This document shows, piece by piece, positions 1-7,196 of a DNA stretch of 11,791 bases (the first letter of the stretch is position 1; each line of letters opens with the position of its first letter). Below the pieces are notes generated by a model. It was given only the letters and a program-made list of their open reading frames with translations, had not been told where the DNA came from and ran no database searches. A program made the translations under genes and the position numbers. This stretch comes from an uncultured Clostridia bacterium (GTDB taxonomy: Bacteria > Bacillota > Clostridia > Christensenellales > Pumilibacteraceae), in assembly GCA_934277845.1 (NCBI GenBank), contig CAKQVV010000044.1, positions 1 through 11,791 on the forward strand, read 5' to 3'.

Positions 1-1480
1 CGCCCAGTCCGCCGAAGTCCGCAACCTTGCCTTCCGTCCAACTGTCGAAAAAGCCCTTAAGATTGCGCCCTGCCGCCTTTTCCATACAGCCGATAAGGTC
101 GTCGGGTTTTGCGACTTTGAACTTATAGGACGCGTAATAATCGCGTAGCCCCGCAAAGAATTTTTCGTCGCCGATTATGCTACGGAGCGACTCGAACATG
201 AGTTCGCCCTTGACATAGGTCATATACGTATACTCGAACGGACTTTCATAGTCGCACACTTTGCGCGTCATGGAAGTATCGGACGAGGCGGTCTTGAACG
301 CGTCGAAGTACAGAACGTAGGCACCCAGCGCGTCGGCGATGCGCTTTTCGTAGTCGACTTCGTAACTCGGGTTTTCGCGGTAGAAAATGCTCGTCGAAAA
401 CTCGGTAAGTCCTTCGTCCAGCCACGGGTAACGTACTTCGTCGTTGCCGACGGCGGCATACCACCACTGATGCGCGGTTTCGTGGACGAGCGCTTCGCGG
501 TAAATATCGGGCGCGAGCGCGTCGGAAATCATCGCAAGTCCCGGGTACTCCATGCCGCCCTGCAGAAACTGCGTTTCCACGCTCGACATGCTCTCGTATG
601 GGTACTCGCCGAACTTATCCGAAAATGTTTTCAGCGCGTCGACCGCGGCGGCGAGCGATTTTTCGGGCTCGGGATCGGAAATATAATAGTAATTCACGTC
701 CGCGTCCCCTACTTTCGAGCCGAGCATTCTGAACTCGCCGATGACCGCCGCATAATCGCGCGCGGCAAGAATTTTGGACGAAAATGTTTTCGTACCGTCG
801 TCGTGTGCCGTGCTCGTCGCTTTTCCCGACATCGCGACGGTAAGGTCGGCAGGCACGGTTATCGAAACTTTGTAGTCGGCGCAGTCCGAGTAGAACGGAT
901 CGCCCGTCGAATAGTACGGATCGGTGACGAAATTGCCGTCCTCGAACACACAGGCTATCGGGTACCAGTTGCCGAGGTTCACCCTCGAACCCTGATAGCC
1001 GAAACGGTGACGGATTTCCGGGAGCGTAAGCGTAAAGTCCATGGTAAGTTCCGCCCGCTCGGTGGGATAAAGTCCTTCGCCGTCCAGTCTGACGACGAGT
1101 ATATCCTCGTCCTCGCCCTCTGTCGCGGCTTCGGTTTCGATGCCGTTCAAGGTCGTTTTGCCGATCTCGATGCCGCCGTAGGAAATCCCCGCGGGGTAAG
1201 CCGACGAAACGGCGTCTTTCGGCACGGGCGAAAACCTCGCGCCGTCGCGGAACGCCGCCGGGTACAGGTGGAAACACAACTCGTCCAGAATCGCGTCCGT
1301 GCCGTTGTAGTACGACAACGACATGCTTGCTGACACGGTCTTGTTTTCCTCGTCGTAAGTCGCGGTTATTTCATAACGCGACCGCTCCTCTTTCTGCGGT
1401 TTTTTCGCGCACGCGGCGAATACCGGCAACGCGCATACGACGCATAACGCAATCGCGATGATCTTTATCGGCTTTTTCAT
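1..1480 (-). CDS. M1-family zinc metallopeptidase, predicted lipoprotein (3' end cut by window edge)
   Basis: Predicted cell-surface zinc aminopeptidase of the M1 (gluzincin) family, open at the left edge after 493 codons. The reading frame starts at ATG 1480 with a GGAG ribosome site 7 bases upstream. Residues 1-24 form a lipoprotein signal: MKKPIKII, a hydrophobic core, then VFAAC, with Cys24 the likely lipidated residue (Phe at -3 is slightly unusual). The metal site is explicit: H333-E-T-A-H337 followed by QWWYAAVGNDEVRYPWLD and E356, the exact HEXXH-X18-E spacing of M1 enzymes. Upstream is G308-G-M-E-Y, the equivalent of the GxMEN substrate motif, with Tyr in place of Asn. The earlier stretch NWYPIACVFEDG...DPYYSTGDPFYSDCADY is typical of bacterial M1 lipoproteins. 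The visible end (FFDSWTEGKVADFGG) suggests that only a short C-terminus is missing. It is likely to trim extracellular peptides. It is separated from the upstream gene by a terminator and is probably transcribed on its own. Confidence 0.9.
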   Translation of the reverse strand, partial: MKKPIKIIAIALCVVCALPVFAACAKKPQKEERSRYEITATYDEENKTVSASMSLSYYNGTDAILDELCFHLYPAAFRDGARFSPVPKDAVSSAYPAGISYGGIEIGKTTLNGIETEAATEGEDEDILVVRLDGEGLYPTERAELTMDFTLTLPEIRHRFGYQGSRVNLGNWYPIACVFEDGNFVTDPYYSTGDPFYSDCADYKVSITVPADLTVAMSGKATSTAHDDGTKTFSSKILAARDYAAVIGEFRMLGSKVGDADVNYYYISDPEPEKSLAAAVDALKTFSDKFGEYPYESMSSVETQFLQGGMEYPGLAMISDALAPDIYREALVHETAHQWWYAAVGNDEVRYPWLDEGLTEFSTSIFYRENPSYEVDYEKRIADALGAYVLYFDAFKTASSDTSMTRKVCDYESPFEYTYMTYVKGELMFESLRSIIGDEKFFAGLRDYYASYKFKVAKPDDLIGCMEKAAGRNLKGFFDSWTEGKVADFGGLG

Positions 1481-1560
1481 GTTTTTTCTCCGGATCGGGT
1501 AAATAATCGTTTGCATTTTCGCAACTCGCTTTATCTTATGCCCGCCCGTCCCGATTTATG

Positions 1561-1586
1561 AAAAAACGGACGAGATTCCTCGCCCG
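1561..1586 (-). terminator. Rho-independent terminator after the DUF262-HNH gene
   Basis: On the minus strand an 8-bp stem CGGGCGAG / CTCGTCCG (one G-U pair) with the four-base loop GAAT is followed at once by six T. It lies 25 bases after the stop codon of the DUF262-HNH gene and ahead of the M1 peptidase gene, so it closes the methyltransferase-nuclease transcription unit. Confidence 0.85.
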
Positions 1587-1610
1587 ATTTTACGATCGCA
1601 ATACTGCCGA

Positions 1611-2726
1611 TTACTTATCCGACTTTATTCTGTTGTGTTTTCTGCACAGCATCACGCAGTTTTCCGCGCTCGTTTTGCCGCCCTTTGACCAGGGCACGGC
1701 GTGGTCGGCTTCCATTTCGGTAATGTCGTAGACTTGTTTTTCCTGCCCTTCTTGCCGGCATTTCGGACAAACGCCTTTTTGCCGCTCGTACGCCTCGCGT
1801 TTCTGATTTTCGGTGAACGCGCGAAGATTAAGATACTTTTCGTTGCAGGTTAGCACGTAAAAATAAACGCCCCTTTTGTTGGTAACTTCGTCGTCGAGCA
1901 TAAGTTTCCGCACTTCTTCGCCTAGTCCCAAGGTATCGTAAATCTTATCGCGGAACTCGTCGTAAAGTCCGCCCCAGTCAAGCCCTTTCATTTCTTTGCG
2001 ATACTCGGGAAAAGTCGTTTTCACCCACTCGATAACCGCGCTGAAATAGAACCATAGTTCGTTGGCGTTGGGATCGTGCTGATGAACGGACATATAATCC
2101 TCGATATTATTCTTGCTTATCCATTCAAGCGCGGTTTCGAGAAAGTCCTGTCGGATCGGCGATCCCGAAACGTATTTGCACGCAAGCCCATACGCCGCGC
2201 AATTCGTTTTGCTGAATTTGAGTTTCGCGTCCGCCAGCCACGGTCCGGTATAAGCCGCGTTCCTGAGTTCCTGATCGGTGAGTTTTTCGCCGGCGATGTT
2301 AATGATCCTGAACCAGTCGAGTTTTTCCTTGTCCGTACCTTCGCAAAAATAAACCAGCACTTCGTAATCGGTTATCAGTTTCTTTTCCGCCTCGGTAAGG
2401 TTAGAATAATATTTCGGCATGTCGCGCTCGTCCGCAACGGAAAAATCGCCCGCGACGTAACTGCAAAAACTGACGGTGCGTTGCTGCCCGTCAAGCACCT
2501 CGAACGAGCCGTCGTCGTTTTTCACCCAGTACATCACGTTGAGCGGAAAACCCTTTTTTATGGTGTCGATGACGGCTTTGCGCTTTTTCTCGTCGTACAC
2601 GAACTCGCGCTGATACTTAGGGCGGATATTCAGCCGCCCGCCGTAACCGTACACGCCTTCTTCCGCGCGATTGCGGTACCCTTCCGCGATCTCACCCACG
2701 GTAATTTTATGTAATTCAATCCTCAC
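1611..2726 (-). CDS. DUF262 domain protein with C-terminal HNH nuclease
   Basis: A 371-residue protein with an N-terminal DUF262 (ParB/Srx-like) domain and a C-terminal HNH endonuclease domain. Seen: RPKYQREFVYDEKKR near residues 35-49 and the DGQQR signature at 79-83, both hallmarks of DUF262. The HNH part has a CPKC zinc knuckle (C320, C323), D341-H342, N356, and C361 with H364 in VMLCRKHNR. In the family, DUF262 is thought to bind or hydrolyse nucleotide and is common in GmrSD-type modification-dependent restriction enzymes and other defence proteins; HNH cuts DNA. The start is GTG 2726, preceded by AAGGAG 8 bases upstream. The start lies inside the third C-terminal cassette of the methyltransferase (its stop is 2716-2718), an 11-base overlap that suggests translational coupling when that cassette is translated. 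No separate promoter is seen, so it is probably co-transcribed with the methyltransferase. A restriction or defence role is inferred from domains and context; the cut site is unknown. Confidence 0.85.
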   Translation of the reverse strand: MRIELHKITVGEIAEGYRNRAEEGVYGYGGRLNIRPKYQREFVYDEKKRKAVIDTIKKGFPLNVMYWVKNDDGSFEVLDGQQRTVSFCSYVAGDFSVADERDMPKYYSNLTEAEKKLITDYEVLVYFCEGTDKEKLDWFRIINIAGEKLTDQELRNAAYTGPWLADAKLKFSKTNCAAYGLACKYVSGSPIRQDFLETALEWISKNNIEDYMSVHQHDPNANELWFYFSAVIEWVKTTFPEYRKEMKGLDWGGLYDEFRDKIYDTLGLGEEVRKLMLDDEVTNKRGVYFYVLTCNEKYLNLRAFTENQKREAYERQKGVCPKCRQEGQEKQVYDITEMEADHAVPWSKGGKTSAENCVMLCRKHNRIKSDK

Positions 2727-2892
2727 CTTTTCTTCTCCTTATCAAAATACGCTTATATTTACCTTTCCCGTTCACTTCAAACTGTCCTCTTGCAACGCCG
2801 TCGCCACCGTCACCGTTCAAATCATGTTCATGACCTATTATTTCAAACTGTTTCGGGTTGTATTTGTCAAGGAACGTAATGGGCACGCCCAT
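2716..2892 (-). CDS. Alternative C-terminal cassette 3 of the EcoRI-family methyltransferase
   Basis: A 58-codon module starting MGVPITFLDKYNPKQFEI and ending KYKRILIRRRKGED. Its beginning and end match the C-terminus of the upstream methyltransferase, but the middle (IIGHEHDLNGDGGDGVARGQF) is different. It is preceded in frame by NGI and by an open frame that continues upstream, without a stop, out of frame through cassette 2 and into the AGAC tract. It can therefore become the methyltransferase C-terminus when the tract has a unit number divisible by three. The stop TGA (2716-2718) overlaps the GTG start of the DUF262-HNH gene. The ATG at 2892 has only a weak ribosome site, so independent translation as a small protein is possible but less likely. 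It could also be a silent donor for recombination with the other cassettes. Confidence 0.7.
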   Translation of the reverse strand: MGVPITFLDKYNPKQFEIIGHEHDLNGDGGDGVARGQFEVNGKGKYKRILIRRRKGED

Positions 2893-2899
2893 AATCCCG

Positions 2900-3082
2900 T
2901 TACACTTTACGTCTGATAAACAACCGTTTGTATTTCCTCTCTCCGCAAACAAGCGGTTGCGCAACTCCGCTGTCCTCTTTCCACAATCCGCACGAGAAAC
3001 CCTTTCCTTCGCTTTCAGTCGCTCCGACGATTTCAAACTGCTTTGGGTTATACTTGTCGAGGAACGTAATGGGCACGCCCAT
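2900..3082 (-). CDS. Alternative C-terminal cassette 2 of the EcoRI-family methyltransferase
   Basis: A 60-codon module starting MGVPITFLDKYNPKQFEI and ending KYKRLFIRRKV, with its own middle (VGATESEGKGFSCGLWKEDS, then GVAQPLVCGER). The upstream gene stops with TAA at 3090-3092, and this cassette lies in the +1 frame across that stop (TAACGGAATTATGGGC reads AAC-GGA-ATT-ATG). From the AGAC tract the +1 frame reads DGLLRTSASSCAEKRNGI without a stop and then joins the cassette. Losing one AGAC unit therefore gives a 431-residue methyltransferase ending here. At present it is out of frame and, unless translation restarts at ATG 3082, silent. Its TAA stop is followed by the same arrangement for cassette 3. 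Confidence 0.7.
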   Translation of the reverse strand: MGVPITFLDKYNPKQFEIVGATESEGKGFSCGLWKEDSGVAQPLVCGERKYKRLFIRRKV

Positions 3083-3089
3083 AATTCCG

Positions 3090-4199
<1,110 letters not shown>

Positions 4200-4217
4200 A
4201 ACGGTTACCTCGTGTCG

Positions 4218-4321
4218 TTAGTCTTATAACTTTAATATTATAACACTATAAGACTAATAATGCAACACTATAAGACTAAATAAACCGTAATAATTGCATA
4301 AACTATATTTATAAGACTTAA
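4218..4321. promoter_or_regulatory. Array of TATAAGACTAA operator-like sites in the divergent intergenic region
   Basis: Four copies of one motif lie between the methyltransferase and XRE genes: an inverted copy TTAGTCTTATAA at 4218-4229, two identical 16-base copies AACACTATAAGACTAA at 4242-4257 and 4264-4279 (spaced exactly 22 bases, about two helical turns), and a near copy TATAAGACTTAA at 4310-4321. One copy sits between the -35 and -10 boxes of the methyltransferase promoter and the inverted copy lies near its start point. The natural candidate to bind them is the adjacent XRE protein. No convincing -35/-10 pair for the XRE gene itself was found here. Confidence 0.7.
4237..4265 (-). promoter_or_regulatory. 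Sigma70-type promoter of the methyltransferase unit
   Basis: On the minus strand TTGCAT (4260-4265) and TATAAT (4237-4242) are separated by exactly 17 bases. This predicts a start near 4230 and a leader of about 30 bases before ATG 4199. An operator-like copy occupies the spacer, so a bound regulator would block polymerase. Confidence 0.8.
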
Positions 4322-4334
4322 TCGAGGTAAAATT

Positions 4335-4616
4335 ATGGACGTAGGACAAAGATTGAGATACCTTCGCGAGGAACGCGGCTATTCTCAAAATATGCTCGCA
4401 GACTTTGCCGGCGTGTCGCAGACGCATTTAAGGCGCGTCGAACTGGGCGAAGCCGACGTAACCGTCAGTCATTTGCGGCTTATTTGCGATGCTTTGGGCG
4501 TAACGCTGAAAGAATTTTTCGACGCAGAATCGCCCGAGGACGAACTCGCCGCCGCCGTTTCGTCGCTGTCGCCGCGACAAAAGTCGCTTTTAGTCGAGTT
4601 TTTGAAAAGTCTGTAA
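4335..4616 (+). CDS. XRE-family helix-turn-helix transcriptional regulator
   Basis: A 93-residue single-domain Cro/C1-type DNA-binding protein. The helix-turn-helix occupies about residues 17-38 (SQNMLADFAGVSQTHLRRVE), and the following helix LRLICDALGVTLKEFF (47-62) completes the five-helix fold. The short tail (SPRQKSLLVEFLKSL) may help dimerisation. The start is ATG 4335 with GAGG 7 bases upstream. The size and the divergent position next to a DNA methyltransferase resemble controller (C) proteins of restriction-modification systems, which time methyltransferase and nuclease expression. Here it more likely represses the methyltransferase promoter through the TATAAGACTAA sites and may regulate itself. 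The gene ends about 30 bases before a strong terminator. Family assignment is certain; the target is inferred from position. Confidence 0.9.
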   Translation: MDVGQRLRYLREERGYSQNMLADFAGVSQTHLRRVELGEADVTVSHLRLICDALGVTLKEFFDAESPEDELAAAVSSLSPRQKSLLVEFLKSL

Positions 4617-4638
4617 CGAATAATGCGATAAACGCAGC

Positions 4639-4666
4639 AAAAAAAGACGGTCGAGCCGTCTTTTTT
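4639..4666 (+). terminator. Rho-independent terminator after the XRE gene
   Basis: An A-run leads into the stem GACGG (4646-4650), loop TCGAG, and CCGTC (4656-4660), then six T (4661-4666). The flanking A and T runs extend the stem. It lies 23 bases past the XRE stop codon. Confidence 0.9.
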
Positions 4667-4694
4667 CGTTTTATTGTGTTTGCTTTTTTTATTT

Positions 4695-4760
4695 GGTCGA
4701 TTATCCGTTCCATGCGGGGGATTCCACGTGTGGCGTACCGCCACGCTCTGAATGACGAGG
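4695..4760 (+). repeat. Dispersed intergenic repeat, copy 1 (left arm of the large palindrome)
   Basis: A 66-base sequence beginning GGTCGATTATCCGTTCCATG and ending CTCTGAATGACGAGG, repeated almost exactly at 5408-5473 in the same orientation (differences only at position 22, one base in the CACGTG/CACGCG step, and the GAGG/AGGG end). The ATTCC...CTCTGAATGAC core resembles the short GGATTC...GAATGAC palindromic repeats scattered in intergenic regions of many bacterial genomes. It contains the hairpin GTGGCG-TAC-CGCCAC. It encodes no protein. Confidence 0.9.
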
Positions 4761-4870
4761 TGAACGTAAGCTTTTCGTTATATTTTAAATAATAACGCGC
4801 AGTTCCCGTTTTACCTCGTCATTCAGAGAAACAGCCGAGCAAACCGCTCGGCTGTTTCGTGGAATCCCCC
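4716..4870. repeat. 155-base four-way-junction (cruciform) element
   Basis: Nested perfect inverted repeats. The outer arms GGGGGATTCCACG (4716-4728) pair with CGTGGAATCCCCC (4858-4870). The inner arms CTCTGAATGACGAGGT (4746-4761) pair with ACCTCGTCATTCAGAG (4813-4828). Between them lie two side hairpins: GTGGCG/CGCCAC (4730-4744) and AAACAGCCGAGC/GCTCGGCTGTTT (4829-4857). Folded, this is a cloverleaf with a closing stem and three arms, the inner arm topped by a 51-base AT-rich loop. It fills most of the 307-base gap between the XRE and phosphatase genes, in which no ORF is credible. The side hairpin at 4829-4857 may also act as a weak terminator for the phosphatase gene. It could be a MITE or REP-like element or a structured RNA. 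Confidence 0.85.
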
Positions 4871-4923
4871 ACAATAGAGAAATAATTATCCTTATATTTC
4901 TCTGCTTATATCCCGCGCCGTTT

Positions 4924-5385
4924 TTACTTTAACAAACTGTCGAGGAGTGCGGTGCAGCCGCCTAAGACATCGCGGTAGGTCGCTGAAAAGTTGCCGGTGT
5001 ACCACGGATCGGCCACGTCGCCGCCGCGACCGGTATAGTCCATGAGTTTACGGATTTTACCCTCCGGATCGCCGTCCAGAATCAGGCGCATATTGCGGAT
5101 ATTCGCGCTGTCCATACCGATAAAAAGGTCGTAATTATCGTAATCCGAACACTTTAACTGCACGGCGCGTTTGCCGTCGCAGGCGATGCCGTGACGGTTA
5201 AGTTCCGCTCTCGCCGGCGGGTAAACGGGATTGCCGATGCTGCCGTAGATTTCCTCGGTGCTGGTCGCCGACGATGCGATTACGAAATCGCCGTCCGCTC
5301 CCCGTTTCTTTACGAGGTCTTTCATTATAAATTCCGCCATGGGACTACGGCAGATATTCCCGTGACACACGAACATTATTTTCAT
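4924..5385 (-). CDS. Low-molecular-weight protein tyrosine phosphatase
   Basis: A 153-residue cytoplasmic enzyme that removes phosphate from protein phosphotyrosine (in some bacteria also phosphoarginine) through a cysteinyl-phosphate intermediate. The P-loop is at the N-terminus as the family requires: C7-H-G-N-I-C-R13-S14 (CX5RS), with C7 the nucleophile. The general acid is D126 in DPWY (126-129), followed by a C-terminal helix. Length is normal for the family. The start is ATG 5385 with AAGG 9 bases upstream. It is a stand-alone gene lying between two copies of the same intergenic repeat, and no kinase is visible nearby. A GATAAT -10-like box (5412-5417) lies within the upstream repeat copy, so the repeat may supply its promoter; the matching -35 is poor. 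Arsenate reductase of the same fold is less likely, since the DPWY acid loop is phosphatase-like. Confidence 0.93.
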   Translation of the reverse strand: MKIMFVCHGNICRSPMAEFIMKDLVKKRGADGDFVIASSATSTEEIYGSIGNPVYPPARAELNRHGIACDGKRAVQLKCSDYDNYDLFIGMDSANIRNMRLILDGDPEGKIRKLMDYTGRGGDVADPWYTGNFSATYRDVLGGCTALLDSLLK

Positions 5386-5407
5386 AGTTGTTTACCTTTT
5401 TTATAAG

Positions 5408-5473
5408 GTCGATTATCCGTTCCATGCAGGGGATTCCACGCGTGGCGTACCGCCACGCTCTGAATGACAGGGT
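5408..5473 (+). repeat. Dispersed intergenic repeat, copy 2 (half element)
   Basis: Nearly identical to 4695-4760: GGTCGATTATCCGTTCCATG, then AGGGGATTCCACG, the hairpin CGTGGCG-TAC-CGCCACG, and CTCTGAATGACAGGG. Unlike copy 1 it has no right-hand complementary arm nearby, so it is half of the palindromic element. The two copies flank the phosphatase gene at a distance of 713 bases. The rest of the gap (5474-5541) shows nothing recognisable. Confidence 0.9.
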
Positions 5474-5541
5474 AATAGTTATGCTACTCGTTCAATTTTG
5501 TTATCGTTTGACAATGCTTTTACTTGTTTTCAGGTAGAATA

Positions 5542-7089
5542 CTATCTTTCTTTACAGGTAAAAACCTGATTGCAGACGGCTTCGGCGAACTGCTTTTCGT
5601 GGCTGACAAGAAGGATCGCGCCTTCGTACTTCTTTAACGCTTCGAGCAGCGCGTCCTTAGCGCGGACGTCGAGATGGTTGGTCGGCTCGTCGAGAATAAG
5701 CATGTTCGAGGTCACGTTCATAATGGTGAGAAGACGTATTCTGACCTGCTCGCCGCCGCTGAGATCGCATATATGCCTCAGCGCCATTTCGCCTTTGATG
5801 CCCACGCGGCTTAACTGGCTGCGGATTTCCTTTGCGCCGTAGCGCGGGAAACAGTCGGAAATATAGTCGAACGGCGTCATCGCGGTGTTGCGGAACGACA
5901 AGTCCTGTTCGAGGTACGCGGGTTTTGCGGCGATATGGAAATGAAAGTCCCCGCCCTTTTTCGGGATAAGCCCGAGCAAAGTTTTCATGAGCGTAGACTT
6001 GCCGATGCCGTTGGTGCCGCGTATCCAGAGTTTGGTGTCGCCGCGCATCTCGAAACTGATCGGCGGCAAAAGCACGCTGTCGTAACCGATTTCGAGATCC
6101 TTGACCGTGAGCATGTCTTTGGTATTGAGCATCACGCACGGAAAATCGAAGTGCGCGTCGAGCACGGTGGCGGGCTTTGCCATGACTTCTATTCTGTCGA
6201 GCATTTTTTTGCGGCTGTTAGCCATGCCGGCGGTGGCGGCGCGCGCCTTGTTGCGGGCGATATAGTCCTCCATACGCTTGATCTCGGCTTGCTGGCGGGC
6301 GTAGTCCTCTTCGTACTGCTTGACCGCCATTTCGTGCTGGACGAGAAATTGCGAATAATTGCCGGTGTACTTTCTTATCGAGCCGTTTTCGATGCTGACG
6401 ATATACTTGCACACGCCGTCGAGAAATTCCACGTCGTGAGAAATGACCATGAACGTCTTTTCCGAAGCGTTCAGAAACTTTATGAGCCAGTCGACGTGCT
6501 CCACGTCCAGAAAGTTGGTCGGCTCGTCGAGGAGCATGACGTCGGGTTCTTCGAGGATCAGTTTTGCGAGCATGAGTTTGGCGCGCTGACCGCCCGACAG
6601 CGTGCCGATCACGGTGTCGTAACCGAACGCGTTGACGCCCAAGCCGTTGGCGACCTTTTTTATCTGCGCGTCGATGTCGTAAAAATGTTCGCGGGTGAGC
6701 GTGTCCAGCATGCGGTTCGACCGCTCGATCATGCGGTCGAGTTCTTTCTCGTCCGTGACCTCGCCCATGTCCTCGTAAAGTTTCTGTAACTTCCGGTCGA
6801 GTTCGTAAAGGTGCGTGAACGAAGTCTGCAAGTACTCCATGACCGTCAGGCTTCTGTCGATGTCGGCGTGCTGGTCGAGATAACCGTAGCGTATGCCGCT
6901 GAGCCAGATGACCTCGCCCTCGTCCTGCGAAATATTGTGCGCGATGATGTTGATAAACGTACTTTTGCCCGCGCCGTTAAGCCCGACTATACCGACGTGT
7001 TCGCCGTTGTTTATGGATAAATCGGCGTTTTTGAACAGCACTTTGTCGTCGTACATGTGGCTTAATCCGTTGATTCTCAGTATGCTCAT
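5542..7089 (-). CDS. ABC-F family ATP-binding protein
   Basis: A 515-residue soluble protein with two ABC ATPase domains and no membrane segments, the ABC-F layout of ribosome-acting translation factors, some of which protect against antibiotics. Domain 1: Walker A GLNGAGKS (36-43), signature LSGGQ (164-168), Walker B VMLLDEPTNFLD (184-195), H-switch H218. Domain 2: Walker A GTNGIGKS (358-365), signature LSGGE (443-447), MLILDEPTNHLD (463-474), H497. Both catalytic glutamates (E189, E468) are present. The charged helical linker (about 250-305, with KARAATAGMANSRKKMLDRIE) corresponds to the interdomain region that reaches toward P-site tRNA. The start is ATG 7089; its ribosome site is weak (GGAAA about 11 bases upstream). 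It lies 107 bases downstream of parC on the same strand. Subfamily and any drug specificity cannot be told by eye. Confidence 0.92.
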   Translation of the reverse strand: MSILRINGLSHMYDDKVLFKNADLSINNGEHVGIVGLNGAGKSTFINIIAHNISQDEGEVIWLSGIRYGYLDQHADIDRSLTVMEYLQTSFTHLYELDRKLQKLYEDMGEVTDEKELDRMIERSNRMLDTLTREHFYDIDAQIKKVANGLGVNAFGYDTVIGTLSGGQRAKLMLAKLILEEPDVMLLDEPTNFLDVEHVDWLIKFLNASEKTFMVISHDVEFLDGVCKYIVSIENGSIRKYTGNYSQFLVQHEMAVKQYEEDYARQQAEIKRMEDYIARNKARAATAGMANSRKKMLDRIEVMAKPATVLDAHFDFPCVMLNTKDMLTVKDLEIGYDSVLLPPISFEMRGDTKLWIRGTNGIGKSTLMKTLLGLIPKKGGDFHFHIAAKPAYLEQDLSFRNTAMTPFDYISDCFPRYGAKEIRSQLSRVGIKGEMALRHICDLSGGEQVRIRLLTIMNVTSNMLILDEPTNHLDVRAKDALLEALKKYEGAILLVSHEKQFAEAVCNQVFTCKER

Positions 7090-7107
7090 GATAGATTGTT
7101 TCCGTCC

Positions 7108-7131
7108 GGGGACGCGGCGTTTCCGCTCCCC
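7108..7131 (-). other. Possible hairpin in the ABC-F leader
   Basis: On the minus strand GGGGA-GCG-GAAA-CGC pairs with a downstream TCCCC across a four-base bulge, about 20-40 bases before the ABC-F start. There is no T-run, so it is not an intrinsic terminator. Some ABC-F genes are controlled by leader attenuation, but no leader peptide or antiterminator is visible here. Confidence 0.3.
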
Positions 7132-7196
7132 GTATAATAGTTATTTTACGGCAATACGCCGACGGCAAGTCTTTACCCATGCCGCCGACGCCCGAA

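Noticed and set aside
470..1333. Long plus-strand frames opposite the M1 peptidase, topoisomerase and ABC-F genes
   Set aside because: Arg-rich, low-complexity translations typical of shadows opposite GC-biased genes; the minus-strand frames carry all family motifs.
2716..3036. A 106-codon frame starting at TTG 3036 as an independent gene
   Set aside because: TTG 3036 has no ribosome site, and its first 48 codons are cassette 2 read out of frame. It is better explained as part of the +2 frame from the AGAC tract into cassette 3.
4876..4903. Hairpin AGAGAAATA/TATTTCTCT as the phosphatase terminator
   Set aside because: AT-rich stem with a 10-base loop and no T-run on the minus strand; too weak to call.
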